A stretch of DNA of 64,000 nt from Pseudopithomyces maydicus (Eukaryota; Ascomycota; Dothideomycetes; Pleosporales; Didymosphaeriaceae). The stretch is from positions 248,001 to 312,000 of the forward strand of contig JANTUC010000017.1 of the NCBI GenBank assembly GCA_026873275.1, written 5' to 3'. The notes below the pieces were generated by a model. The model was not told the DNA's origin and made no database searches. It saw only the letters and a program-made list of their open reading frames with translations. The position numbers were made by a program, and so were the translations under genes. Position 1 is the first letter of the stretch. Each line of letters opens with the position of its first letter. Below are positions 55,070 to 64,000 of this stretch, piece by piece.

Positions 55070-58000
55070 GGAACGATGGGGTAGGGTATGGTAACGGTGT
55101 ATGTATATATGGAGCGGGATGGGATGGGATGGGCGTACGCAGGAAAAGGACTACCGGGTGTGGAAACAGCGTATATATTGATACCTTGAGTGAGTAATGC
55201 TTAATACCTACGCGTACGTTTTGATCTTCGATTAGGGTGTACGCACATCCACTGTATCATGTGGTGGGTTTCTTTGGAGCAAGAATCTGGTTCTATATGT
55301 AGGACAATAGACCATGATTTGTCCAAAGGCGTACTTGAAATTATACGCCCTTCCATGCCAACTATAGGCCCAGCTGTTTCTGCTTGCTCATAAATCGATA
55401 TATCATCTCGTAATTTATGTATATATAATTGCAAATCACACAGACATTCTCATCGTGCCTACAAGGTCGAGCACTCCCGTCTATCCCGACCGTATCAATG
55501 CCCACTATTAATCCCTCTCACACATGAATAACGTAGCAGCAAAGGCCTATCTTTGACTTTTAGCGTAAGTTGGGGTCTTTGTTTATCTCCGAGCTTCTTA
55601 TTTCAAGAAGTGAATACATATCAACAAAGTCCAGACGCGGGATTAAGTTGAATGGGGTAAGGCGGGGCACTGTGGGCCTCGTTTGAACCCTGTACGATTC
55701 TGTATGCGTACTTGAGCTTGGTAAAGTAAGGATTAGACAGGCGGTTGTGTTAGTGCGGAACTATAGCGTTGGACATCTTGAGCATGGTCCCGGGTACGGG
55801 ACATATCATGCTGGGGGAAGGGGTAATACGTTGTAAAGAGGGGTAAATATCAACCCTGCTTTGGGGGCGATTTAGCGGTAGATCGGGTAATTTGTGCGAA
55901 CTGTTTTGAGTTATTATCCGCTAGTTTTCATCTATGTTAGGTAATTGAAGGAGTTTTTTTTTGTTTCTTTTGCTACTGGCCTGTGTGTCTATGTGATATT
56001 GCGAGCCCTTTGGATGCTGCTGCCCTTGCGAAGGAGAGCTCTGTTTGAATTCCTGTTGTGTGTAGACCCACGATTAAAGGACATCGTGGTTACCTCTGGA
56101 ATGTGCCAGATTGAGCGAATATAGCATTTTTATTAGAAATATTTATCTGAATTCTAGTGGGGAGGTGTTTTCGAAATTTAGCACTGAAGGTAATGGGCCA
56201 ATATCAGCTCTGGGTCTTGGAAGACGGTGAAAGGTTGTTTGATCTGCACGCAAACCATATTAGTGACCAGTAAAGCATCATGATCCTAAGTAAAACAGAT
56301 ATTTACAGATCCATAGATATAAGAGAGACATTTCTACTCGTCAGAATCTACAATACATATATTTCACTTTCTATAACCTATCTTTAAGCTTTTCGTTAGC
56401 ATCATACGAACATAACTAGACCATGCCGATAGCAGGTAGATAGTAAATCGAGTGTGATAGGTTTAGAAGAAGGTAAAGGTGCAACATGACTATGCACAGA
56501 TATAGTGAAGATAAATAGAAATAATAAAATACTATTTTTTACCGAACACATCTCTTTCGACAGCTTCATTGATCTTTTGTAGTCATCTTTTCTAACCCAC
56601 AAATGGGCAATTGCTATGATTTTAAAGCCCAGCGTAAAAATATAATAGAATTGGATGTAAACCATTACAATCGTACTATAGCGGAGATGCTGGATAAACC
56701 ATGGACTTAGAACCTTGAGTCATCTCAAGAATGTGCAGTCGTGCATCGTTCGCTTCAGCTCAGCCATGTTTCCACAACGGCAGTTCAGAAACACGAACAT
56801 CTCGCGGCTGCACCATTTGCCACTATCTTTCTTTCCAACCGGATGGGAGCTAAGCATTCTGTGCACCGTCACACTGTACGTGATAGATGAGAAGGCTGAG
56901 AACGCGACGAAAACGTCTCACCCGCGGTGTCCGAACAGCCTACTACAGTGGTTTACAGTATACCGAAAAATGTTGCACTGCCCTGAACTTGTGGCGATCG
57001 TTCATTTGCAAGTGATACTCTATGATCGGCGATGCTCACCAGTTTCAACTAACCAGGTTCAGACCTGAGAATATATCAGTCTTGTAGTACACGATGTACC
57101 CGTTCGCCAGGTTTCGGCATACTCAAAAGATCCGATGCGAAACCAATTTGTCATGCTGATATTTTGCACGAAAATTGGTCTATTCGATGCGTCGGTGTTA
57201 AGCCTGCGCAGCTGCCGGATACCATGGTCCTCATCTTTGTGATTAAACGTACCGGGTATAGTTGCAATGCGCTTCACGGCCAGCTGAGACGAGTGGTGCA
57301 AGCCATATGTTGTATCTAAAGAGCGATAGTATATATCAGATGGAGTCCATACCTGGCTAATAGGTGGCCACTCCATGGTTTTCTTGGTGGTTTGTGTGTA
57401 CAATCCAGATATACCACCCGGGTATCAAGGAATTCACCTCCAAGCTCTCAATTATCTACGATTCGGGGATAAAATCTCATCTCAACCCCAGGTTCTGAGC
57501 ACTATCGCACAAAATCAACTGATGCCATACCTGGATCATGGCTAGACTTCGATAGCGAGGATTTGTAGCGCTTCTATCTGTATATCCGGAATCAAACGCA
57601 AGAGCTGGCATTTCCGCACAAAACAATTTACAAATCTTTTTGCCTTTTGGTCGGTCATAAGTCGTGTGATCGGGCCCGAAGTTTGCAGCCCCGCTCCACT
57701 TCAGAATGTGATTGCCGAAATAATACCATAATTGGCTGGTCGAAAGAAGAAATTATCGCGATGGTGACTCTGCTATTGGCTATTCCTAGTGCGGTTGCCA
57801 CTGTTGTGTCTCCATGGACATGTGTCGAGCGACGTCGCGGTCGCGCAAATTGTAAGCTTTCGGAGTATTGAGGATAGCCCTGCAATACTGATTGGCTTTG
57901 CAAAGGCCATTGATTCCCAGGAGGGACACAGATCTGGACATCATTTCAGGTGCACAGGGGTATAACGATGAGGCTACACACCGAGCCGCTGATTGGTTTC

Positions 58001-58099
58001 AGTGTCATTATGAGGATACACAAACAGAGTTCGATGCTGAACAAGACAGATAGAGTGAGGAAATAAAACATCTACATAGCAGCATTCCTTATACCCAAC
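55070..58099. other. AT-richer gene-poor block
   Basis: 3 kb that by eye is richer in A/T than the rest of the window, especially 56100-56700, with many TA dinucleotides and stop codons in all frames. GGGATGG repeats occur at 55110-55130. Two possible degenerate coding fragments: minus 57403-57059 (114 residues, no family recognised) and plus 57647-57871 (listed next). This is how RIP-mutated or decaying DNA looks in ascomycetes, but no transposon protein or terminal repeat could be recognised. Confidence 0.55.
57647..57871 (+). pseudogene. Possible remnant of a small membrane-anchored protein
   Basis: 74-residue ORF containing IIGWSKEEIIAMVTLLLAIP followed by SAVATVV, a hydrophobic segment preceded by a W-S-x-E motif, as in small fungal single-span proteins I have seen annotated as hypothetical. 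The flanks (MVGHKSCDRARSLQ..., RRGRANCKLSEY) look random. Sitting in AT-rich decaying DNA, it may be a fragment. Low certainty. Confidence 0.25.
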
Positions 58100-58473
58100 A
58101 TGTCGCCTAGCCTTGATGCCGATGAGACTAGTGTACGCTTCGGACCGTATCACGAAACTTTGAATGCACGCTATCCGGACAACTACCTGCATCAAACAAG
58201 CTGTGGTATCCCTGCATGCCATTCGATTCACATACAGCAAGCCTTATCAAACTCCACCAATGACATGAAAGATGCCCCTAGGGTGTGGGGGCTAACGCTT
58301 AACAATGGACGGGGTTTTCGATCCTAAATTACCTCTTCGAGGTCTACGACGCTAGCGCGACGATTCGCAATACGCTACTGCGACCTGACCAGATGAACGA
58401 CCACTTCTGGAACAAGTATCACAAAACTCACCCCAAGACCGGGAGGTGTTACAGGGCCAGGGGCAATGAATAA
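58100..58473 (+). CDS. Split hypothetical ORF, about 125 residues across a G4 run
   Basis: The first part (58100-58327) starts MSPSLDADETSVRFGPYHET and ends at a stop soon after WGLTLNNGRGF. In the -1 frame the sequence continues directly as SILNYLFEVYDASATIR, NTLLRPDQMNDHFWNKYHKT and GRCYRARGNE to a stop at 58471-58473. The frames meet at GGGG 58311-58314. The second part looks more like protein than chance ORF (aromatic and charged residues alternate). No family recognised. It could be a real small gene with the same homopolymer artefact as others here, or a decayed gene at the edge of the AT-rich block. Confidence 0.35.
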
Positions 58474-58593
58474 ACCTACTTGGGGGTGCTTTCTATGTCC
58501 TGACAGTCACCTTCGCACACCGAACAGACTTTCTCATTCCCGTTTTTATCGGCTTCTTCATGCTTTTTGAAACACAGTCACGGTGACGTCGCA

Positions 58594-59549
58594 ATGCAAT
58601 TGTTTATCCTTCTCACCTGTTTGTTCAGCAGTCTCGGATATGTGGAGGCAGCCTTGAAGACGTTTATCTATATCGACCAAGTACCGATCTACTCGAAACT
58701 CGCGTCATGTGCACAGGACCGTCTCAGTGCGATTGTGCGCGCCCAATCTTCGGGATGCGGAGACGAAATGCAGTTGACGTCCTTCGCTTGCTTCTGTCTG
58801 GACTCAAGTAGTCAATTTGCTTCTATCATCTCCACAGCTGTTGTGGATCAATGCGGGACTGCCGCGACTAAGACAGCGTTGACGGCAAGGCATGCCATTG
58901 CAACCCCGATCCATGCACTCCGGGCAAGAGCATCAATTACATCTACACCGACCCCTACAGGAGCTGTTGCTGGAAATGTAAGAAGTGCTTTGGAGGCTTT
59001 TGATTCTTACTGTTCGAAGAGTACAGAATTGACAAGATGTAAGCGCCTATTCGAGCGGGCATGGCCTCAGAATACTGATCTTCTCTAGTCCAACAAGATT
59101 CCACTGGTCAGGTCACAAAAGGTCCTGCTACTATCTATATATTACCATCGCCCACGTCTTCTCCGACATCATCTCCCACGCCGTCTACCTCTGTCGAATC
59201 ACCCGAACCCCCCAAGAAGAAGGTCGCGCTTCTCGCTTTGATCATTGTGCTTTCGACAGTTATCCCTTTTGCCTTGGCGGTTGCATTCTGGTTCTTTGCA
59301 CGCCATCGTCGACAGAAACGTGCCGCCGACATTGGATCACACCAGCTTCAGCCCGATGACACCATCGCGAAAGGTCCGGTCAATAGCGTATACGCACGTA
59401 GAGAACTACCGGCGGTGAGCACCAGCGAGTTGGATGGATCGGCACCCGTAGCTGAACTGCCAATGAGCCAGCATCCCGCCGTTGAGTTAGATGCAAGTGA
59501 GGTCATGAAGAATTATGCCAAGGAGAAGCAAGGTTTCATGAAGACATGA
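58594..59549 (+). CDS. CFEM-like extracellular domain, single-pass membrane protein
   Basis: Exons 58594-59038 and 59089-59549 (GTAAGC..TAG), about 301 residues. The signal peptide MQLFILLTCLFSSLGYVEA favours the ATG at 58594 over 58567. The ectodomain has six cysteines in the mature part (SCAQDRLSAIVRAQSSGCGD, SFACFCLDSS, VVDQCG, FDSYC), a spacing reminiscent of CFEM domains, which bind haem or act as surface sensors or effectors in fungi. A Ser/Thr/Pro-rich stalk (PSPTSSPTSSPTPSTSV) leads to one membrane span (VALLALIIVLSTVIPFALAV), a basic stop-transfer (RHRRQKR) and a cytosolic tail with MKNYAKEKQGFMKT at the end. This stalk-span-tail layout resembles a receptor-like or sensor protein. 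It lacks an eighth Cys, so canonical CFEM status is unproven. Confidence 0.75.
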
Positions 59550-59585
59550 ATTCGATCGATAATCACTACTAACCATAATGTATTA

Positions 59586-60461
59586 TTATTCCTTCAAAAC
59601 GGCTACTGCGATCCATTGACCGATCTGCGACACCACGTTACCCTCCTCATTCTTATACTTCTTAAGCTCTTCGATCCAAGCTTTCTTGATCTCTCCCACC
59701 GTCCCCTCGTCCAACTTCTCCAACCCAAAATTCAGCCACGTCTGATCGACCGACATACTCTTCCACAGCGCCTCAATCTTCTCTTCCGTCCCAACATCGA
59801 ATCGCGTCTCACTCTCCCCTTCTCGCTCCACCCTCACCAGCTCAAATCTTGACCCCTCAAAAATCCTTTCAAACATGCCATCAGCCTCAGAAAGCCACCT
59901 CGGGTCAACTGAAGGAACATAGCCCCTGGGGACAGCAACATCGAGAAATGCCTTCGCCGGCAACAACGGCCCCCACCCATCCGCCACCAATACACCTCCC
60001 GGCTTCAACACATCCCTCGCCAGCACTTCCAGCATCGCCTTCGGCTCAGGAAACATCGCAATCGCACTCCCACACGTCACCGCGTCCGCCCACCGCCCAG
60101 CGTACTTCTCCCCCGGCAAATCCAAATTCATGACGTCGCGGTGAAGAAACTCAACCTGTGACGCAACACCCTGGTCGGCCGCCATCTGGTAAGCAATCTC
60201 AATGAACTTGGAAGAAATGTCGATGCCCAGGACGTGGCCCGAGGAACCGACTTGGTGCGCCGCGAGGAGAGCCACTTTTCCGGTGCCGGTGGCGAGGTCG
60301 AGGACGGAGGAGCCGGGGGCGATGGAGGGCCCGGCTGCGGCGATGATGCGCTCGGGGCCGCCGGCGTGGACTTTGGAGGTCATGTTGTTGTAGGATTTGC
60401 CGACGTTGTCGTAGAAGGTTTGGAGGGCGTCGACGTAGGGGGTTGAGAATGAGGGGGCCAT
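59586..60461 (-). CDS. SAM-dependent methyltransferase (UbiE/class I type)
   Basis: Single-exon gene of about 291 residues starting at the ATG at 60461 (MAPSFSTPYVDALQTFYDNV); the frame is open upstream to 60689, but that part is leader-like. Motif I VLDLATGTGKVALLAA, motif II-like LGIDISSKFIEIAY, acidic post-I region, motif III-like VLKPGGVLVADGWG, as in class I methyltransferases of the Methyltransf_11/25 type. The C-terminal half (LSEADGMFERIFEGSRFELV) differs from ubiquinone COQ5, so the substrate is unknown. It is convergent with the CFEM-like gene, only 36 bp apart. Confidence 0.88.
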   Translation of the reverse strand: MAPSFSTPYVDALQTFYDNVGKSYNNMTSKVHAGGPERIIAAAGPSIAPGSSVLDLATGTGKVALLAAHQVGSSGHVLGIDISSKFIEIAYQMAADQGVASQVEFLHRDVMNLDLPGEKYAGRWADAVTCGSAIAMFPEPKAMLEVLARDVLKPGGVLVADGWGPLLPAKAFLDVAVPRGYVPSVDPRWLSEADGMFERIFEGSRFELVRVEREGESETRFDVGTEEKIEALWKSMSVDQTWLNFGLEKLDEGTVGEIKKAWIEELKKYKNEEGNVVSQIGQWIAVAVLKE

Positions 60462-61323
60462 TGTTGGGGGTTGGGGGCTTGTAGCCAATTTTGGAGTTTT
60501 CGATGATAGTGAGGCTGAGTTATATGGAAGGTCGAATGTTTGGTTGTGGTGCTTTTGTGGTGTGTTTATATATCGTTGTTGGGAGGGTACTGTGATGGTG
60601 AGCAACAGGGGTCGAGTCAATAAGTGTCCACCGACTGCTTCCATCAGGTTAGAATTTCTTTTTAAACGCAAGATCTGAATGACATTCATGCCGTAACATT
60701 GGCTTCAAAATAGGGCGCTGGAGAAAGTGTGCGGGTTGTGATCCTTTTGGATTGGTCGGAGACATGTCGGCCCTCGAGAAAGTCTCCGACGGACGAGATG
60801 TTACAGTTATGGGTAGGAAACCTGCCGGATCGAATATGTTATCTGGGCAAATATTGTCCGAGATCATGCTATAGTATTGTGCTAAGATTGCTTCTCGTCT
60901 TCTTAACAAAATAAACGGGGAATGTTCTTCTCGAAGTATTTCATAATGTAATGCATCTTGTTCTACCTCATGGAAGAATCCAATTGAAAAGTCTTTGTTA
61001 TAATTTCTTCTCTGAAGTAAAATAGCAAGAGATCTCTCTGTATTATATCTTGATTATCGGAAAAAGCCACAAAAAACCACGGATAAAGGAAAGCCGCGAT
61101 AAGTGATAATCCCAGCACCTGATTCACCATCTCTGCAACCCAAGCGCAAGCATAAAGATAACTTCATACCTGAAGTCCTAGAGCTTGAACACCATAAAGA
61201 GCTCGATTAACTCCTGATCACCGCGTCAACACCCTTTTCCCCTACCCCTGCCCTCAAAGCTCACCTTCTAGCAACCTGACCCTCCTCAAGTATTCTCCTC
61301 AAACACCAAAGCAATCACCTCTC
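60462..61323. other. Spacer, A/T-richer, no gene seen
   Basis: 860 bp with the methyltransferase promoter on its left and the 3' region of the next minus-strand gene on its right. Short ORFs at 60649-60914 overlap on both strands and show no features. Confidence 0.5.
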
Positions 61324-62541
61324 CTAATCCCTTCCCCGCAAATCATGCTCAAAACTCCTCCTTCGCTCTTCAATCTCAATCGCACGCCCAACCTTTACCA
61401 TCAGTTCTTCAAAGAAAGCTTCAAACTGAGTCTTGAACGCATCACTGTATTCGCGCCAAGGTTCAGCGACCCTGCTTCTAATCGGGTCCATATAACGAGG
61501 CGGAGGCGACCTAGTCAGTTCCTCACGGGGAATCGGCTCGTATGTGGCGGAAAATCCGTGGGGAGTTGGGCGGGGGTGGTGGATGTGCGGTCTAGGGTGG
61601 TGAAAAGGCTCGGGATCGCGTGGGTGGAACGTCGATGGCAGTGGTGGTGAGAATACGTCGGGACGATGAGCTGGGAAGGGATCGTCGTAGAAGCTGTGTG
61701 GAACGGCTCGGGGCTCTGGTGTTTCCCAGCGGGTCGGTGGCTCAGGTAAGGGGCTGTCTCCTCGCTGGCCCCAGATGTCTGAAGGGCGTTCGCCGAGTGT
61801 GTTCTCATCAAGGCGTTTCTCGAGCACTCGATCAATGCGAAGGATGGTATCACTTACCCGGTCGAGCATCTCCTGGCTCTTTGCTTGACTTCCTCCGTAG
61901 TAAAACAACGTATCCCCTATGATAAATTTATTGAGGTACCCAGCCAGGTATCTAAGCTTAGGAGAAGAGATACGCTTTAGGTAGCGTTTCGGGATTGGAT
62001 GAATAGCGTGAAGCAACGTTGGGTGATCCCTCGAAGCCGATGTAGTAGAAGTGTTTCGGGACGGATTGGCCGGTATCTTGATGAATGTGTAGAAGGGCGA
62101 CTCGATGATTTGGGATAAGGTAGTCAGGTGACCCCAATAGGTTATGATTCGGATTACGTGGTCGTCTTTTCTAGCACGGGGAGATGGAGGCGAGGATAGG
62201 ACCGGAGACCATCCAGGATGCTGGTGGTCCCGGGCTCTATCCTCGTGGTGGAAAGGAGTAAAGCGCTCCCCGGGTAGTGGAGGGTCGCGAGTCCAAGGGT
62301 CCTCCTGAGCGGTAGGGAAAAACGGATGTTCCGGACCCCATGGTCTGTCAGGATGGAGGGTAGTATGGTGATTCCTAAGCATCTCGGTAGGAGAAAGAGG
62401 GGGTGAATCCGGGAGGGGAGACGTGAGGTCGCCTATATCCACGACAGCGTTCCTGCGCAGTCCGAGGCAAGATTGTCTATGGGGCTCTGATACTCGCACA
62501 CCGCAGTAGTAACACTCGTCATCGAAGTGTCGCTCACTCAT
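61324..62541 (-). CDS. Uncharacterised His/Pro-rich protein with N-terminal zinc-knuckle-like motif
   Basis: Single-exon ORF of 405 residues; no family recognised. The N-terminus has CYYCGVRVSEPHRQSC, a C-x2-C-x7-H-x3-C pattern that could bind zinc. Residues ~20-120 are Pro/His-rich. A compact middle part (DHVIRIITYWGHLTTLSQII, PKRYLKRISSPKLRYLAGYL, NKFIIGDTLFYYGGSQAKSQ) seems folded. Then comes a long Pro/His/Arg tail (FHHPRPHIHHPRP) and a helical end (EAFFEELMVKVGRAIEIEER). The length and the folded middle make a real gene likely. It could be a nucleic-acid- or protein-binding adaptor; that is inference. Confidence 0.65.
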   Translation of the reverse strand: MSERHFDDECYYCGVRVSEPHRQSCLGLRRNAVVDIGDLTSPLPDSPPLSPTEMLRNHHTTLHPDRPWGPEHPFFPTAQEDPWTRDPPLPGERFTPFHHEDRARDHQHPGWSPVLSSPPSPRARKDDHVIRIITYWGHLTTLSQIIESPFYTFIKIPANPSRNTSTTSASRDHPTLLHAIHPIPKRYLKRISSPKLRYLAGYLNKFIIGDTLFYYGGSQAKSQEMLDRVSDTILRIDRVLEKRLDENTLGERPSDIWGQRGDSPLPEPPTRWETPEPRAVPHSFYDDPFPAHRPDVFSPPLPSTFHPRDPEPFHHPRPHIHHPRPTPHGFSATYEPIPREELTRSPPPRYMDPIRSRVAEPWREYSDAFKTQFEAFFEELMVKVGRAIEIEERRRSFEHDLRGRD

Positions 62542-63494
62542 GTTGATCGGTATATGCCTTAATGTATCGGATTTTGGGTGTTGGGTTGCGGAGTATTTCT
62601 TTAATGGGATGGTGGGTTGCTGTCAGAGGTAGTTGTGTTGGTGGAAATAAAAATGTTATGTTTAGGAATTCGCTATTTATACTAAGATATTTTGCTATTT
62701 TCTTCATATTCTATGACGTTTGGTTCCCTCCATGTGAATGCTGGTGTTGACTGTGCGTCGTTCGAAGGCGCTAAATATGTGACATGTCATATCACATCCT
62801 GCCCGAGTATTCGGATAACGAGGTCACAACTGAAGATCGAACGTACTGTATATTTTCTAGACTGTTTGTCAATCGACGCCTGTTATCAATCGACGTAAAT
62901 CATCGTATTGTAAAGACCGAAACAATCGGCACATGAATTAGAGGACATTCCATCTGCTTATCAATTGCATTCATCCTCTCGTTTGGTCAATTGTTTGGTG
63001 CTCTTTGTTGATGAATCTGTTGCGTCTGGTTTTCCTTTGGCTGGAGTGGGAATGGCATGTCTAGGTCCTCACGACAATAATTGAAAGACTGGGGTTATTC
63101 CATGGAAATAAATACCATCGCGCACATGTCACTAGTCACGGTGTTACGGAAAGAAAATTGGATTCAGCATTGACAAGTGCTTAGCTCGTTGCCTTGATAT
63201 TCGACCTGGGCCTTTCAGAATCCAACCAATTGCCCAGTCTCTCTCTTTCTGAACAATGGGCATAATGTTAGAGCTTAACTATACGTCCATTCTAGTCAGA
63301 CGCGCGCTTTGTCCACACTAGCCCCAAGGCCTGGCCATGTAATATCACCTCAGAAGAGGAGCACATAGACCGAACTACCCTCCCAGTATTTTCCGAGCTG
63401 CACCAATCTGCTCAAACCCAATGGCCCACACATCCACAATAGCGATTCAAAACCAAAACTTTTCTTGGGGTATCTCGTAAACGCCGCACCTCCC
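62542..63494. other. Spacer, no gene seen
   Basis: 950 bp between two minus-strand genes, so the promoter of the gene at 62541 lies on its left side. A/T-richer than the coding DNA. Nothing recognised beyond short random ORFs. Confidence 0.5.
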
Positions 63495-64000
63495 TCATCC
63501 CGTCCGCTGGTACTTGTCCTCATGTCCATTAACACCATTCACGTCGTTGCCATCTTCCTCCTCGCCCTCCCTCGGCCTCACAGTTCCCGCACCAGGTCCC
63601 AACTCCTCACCCCCAATCACCGTGCCCACGAAATTGCCATCCTCATCAAGGTACTCATCCATGTTATCTGCCGTAATCCAACCACTCGCCCCGGGAGCCG
63701 TGATATCCGGCTCCGCATCACCGTCCTCAAACGCATCGGGATGCAACTCGGCGCACGTGTTCATCGCATGGAAGATATCACGGATGCACGAGGGATTCGG
63801 GTTCTCGCCGTCGAACTGGGGGGTAGGAGGACGAGCTCGAGGACGTCGATGTCGTCGGTGGAGTTTACGGTCTCGGGGTCGTTGAGGGAGAGATTCATGA
63901 GGAGGGCGTCGATGCCGTTTTTCTTCATGACGGCGTGCAGGGCGATCTTGGGCCAGGGGATGGAGACGCCGACTTTGGCGGGGCTCATTTGGAAGAGGAT
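63495..64000 (-). CDS. ICln/nucleotide-sensitive chloride conductance regulator-like, 5' end missing
   Basis: C-terminal part of a gene that continues past the right edge. Seen from the edge: PH-like fold segment QMSPAKVGVSIPWPKIALHA, then DIDVLELVLLPP, then in the -1 frame QFDGENPNPSCIRDIFHAM, CAELHPDAF and the hallmark acidic tail GWITADNMDEYLDEDGNFVG. ICln proteins chaperone Sm proteins for spliceosomal snRNP assembly; in fungi the role is inferred. The frame breaks at a run of six C on the coding strand (plus 63818-63823); a seventh C makes LLPPQFDGENPNP continuous. The Glu/Asp/Gly-rich end (EEEDGNDVNGVNGHEDK) is ordinary for the family. Confidence 0.8.
   Translation of the reverse strand, partial: PLPNEPRQSRRLHPLAQDRPARRHEEKRHRRPPHESLPQRPRDRKLHRRHRRPRARPPTPQFDGENPNPSCIRDIFHAMNTCAELHPDAFEDGDAEPDITAPGASGWITADNMDEYLDEDGNFVGTVIGGEELGPGAGTVRPREGEEEDGNDVNGVNGHEDKYQRTG

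Noticed and set aside
1..64000. tRNA or rRNA genes, CRISPR arrays, complete transposons, viral elements
   Set aside because: I looked for B-box-like GGTTCGANTCC motifs, regular spacer-repeat arrays, transposase/reverse transcriptase motifs and long terminal repeats by eye on both strands and found none convincing. A covariance-model scan would be decisive for RNA genes.

Overview
This window comes from a filamentous ascomycete fungus, most likely a Dothideomycete or a close relative. Genes are split by short introns (about 45-180 bp) with GTRAGT-like donors and CAG/TAG acceptors. The gene set is typical of moulds: ergosterol-type oxidosqualene cyclase, GT15 mannosyltransferase, ENA sodium ATPase, Cyk3 cytokinesis protein, GH92 mannosidase and a CFEM-like surface protein. 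The class-level call is an inference from protein flavour; I could not run a search.

Layout. 0-10.9 kb is dense housekeeping sequence: the 5' end of TRA1 (minus), TFIIIC subunit 5/Tau95 (minus), PP2A B56 regulatory subunit (plus), a fatty-acid elongase (plus) and cytochrome c oxidase subunit VI (plus). 11.4-20.8 kb holds intronless FGAM synthase (ADE6), then a GT15 mannosyltransferase and a GCP5-type gamma-tubulin complex component diverging from a 546-bp spacer. 20.8-31.1 kb is gene-poor: one secreted GH92 glycosidase, one small orphan ORF, and long repeat-spotted spacers. 31.1-46.5 kb carries the ENA-type P-type ATPase, Cyk3 with a proline-rich repeat array, cytosolic glutamyl-tRNA synthetase, and an unusual ATP-dependent DNA ligase (minus). 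47.5-55 kb carries a DUF1295 membrane protein, an unknown fungal protein and lanosterol synthase (ERG7). 55-58.5 kb looks AT-rich and holds only degenerate ORFs. 58.6-64 kb carries a CFEM-like membrane protein, a methyltransferase, an uncharacterised His/Pro-rich protein, and an ICln-like gene cut by the window edge.

The genes do not form one pathway or a visible biosynthetic cluster. Several serve membranes and the cell surface (elongase, ERG7, ENA ATPase, GT15, CFEM-like protein) or division (B56, GCP5, Cyk3), but nothing in the layout suggests common control.

The most striking pattern is not a gene. In at least seven genes (eight sites) the conserved protein continues in the -1 frame exactly after a run of G or C, and each time a single extra G/C would restore the family sequence. 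Two further weaker cases fit the same rule. The shared sign and shared context point to systematic homopolymer under-calling in the assembly rather than many independent mutations. For these genes I give the full biological extent and state where the literal frame breaks.
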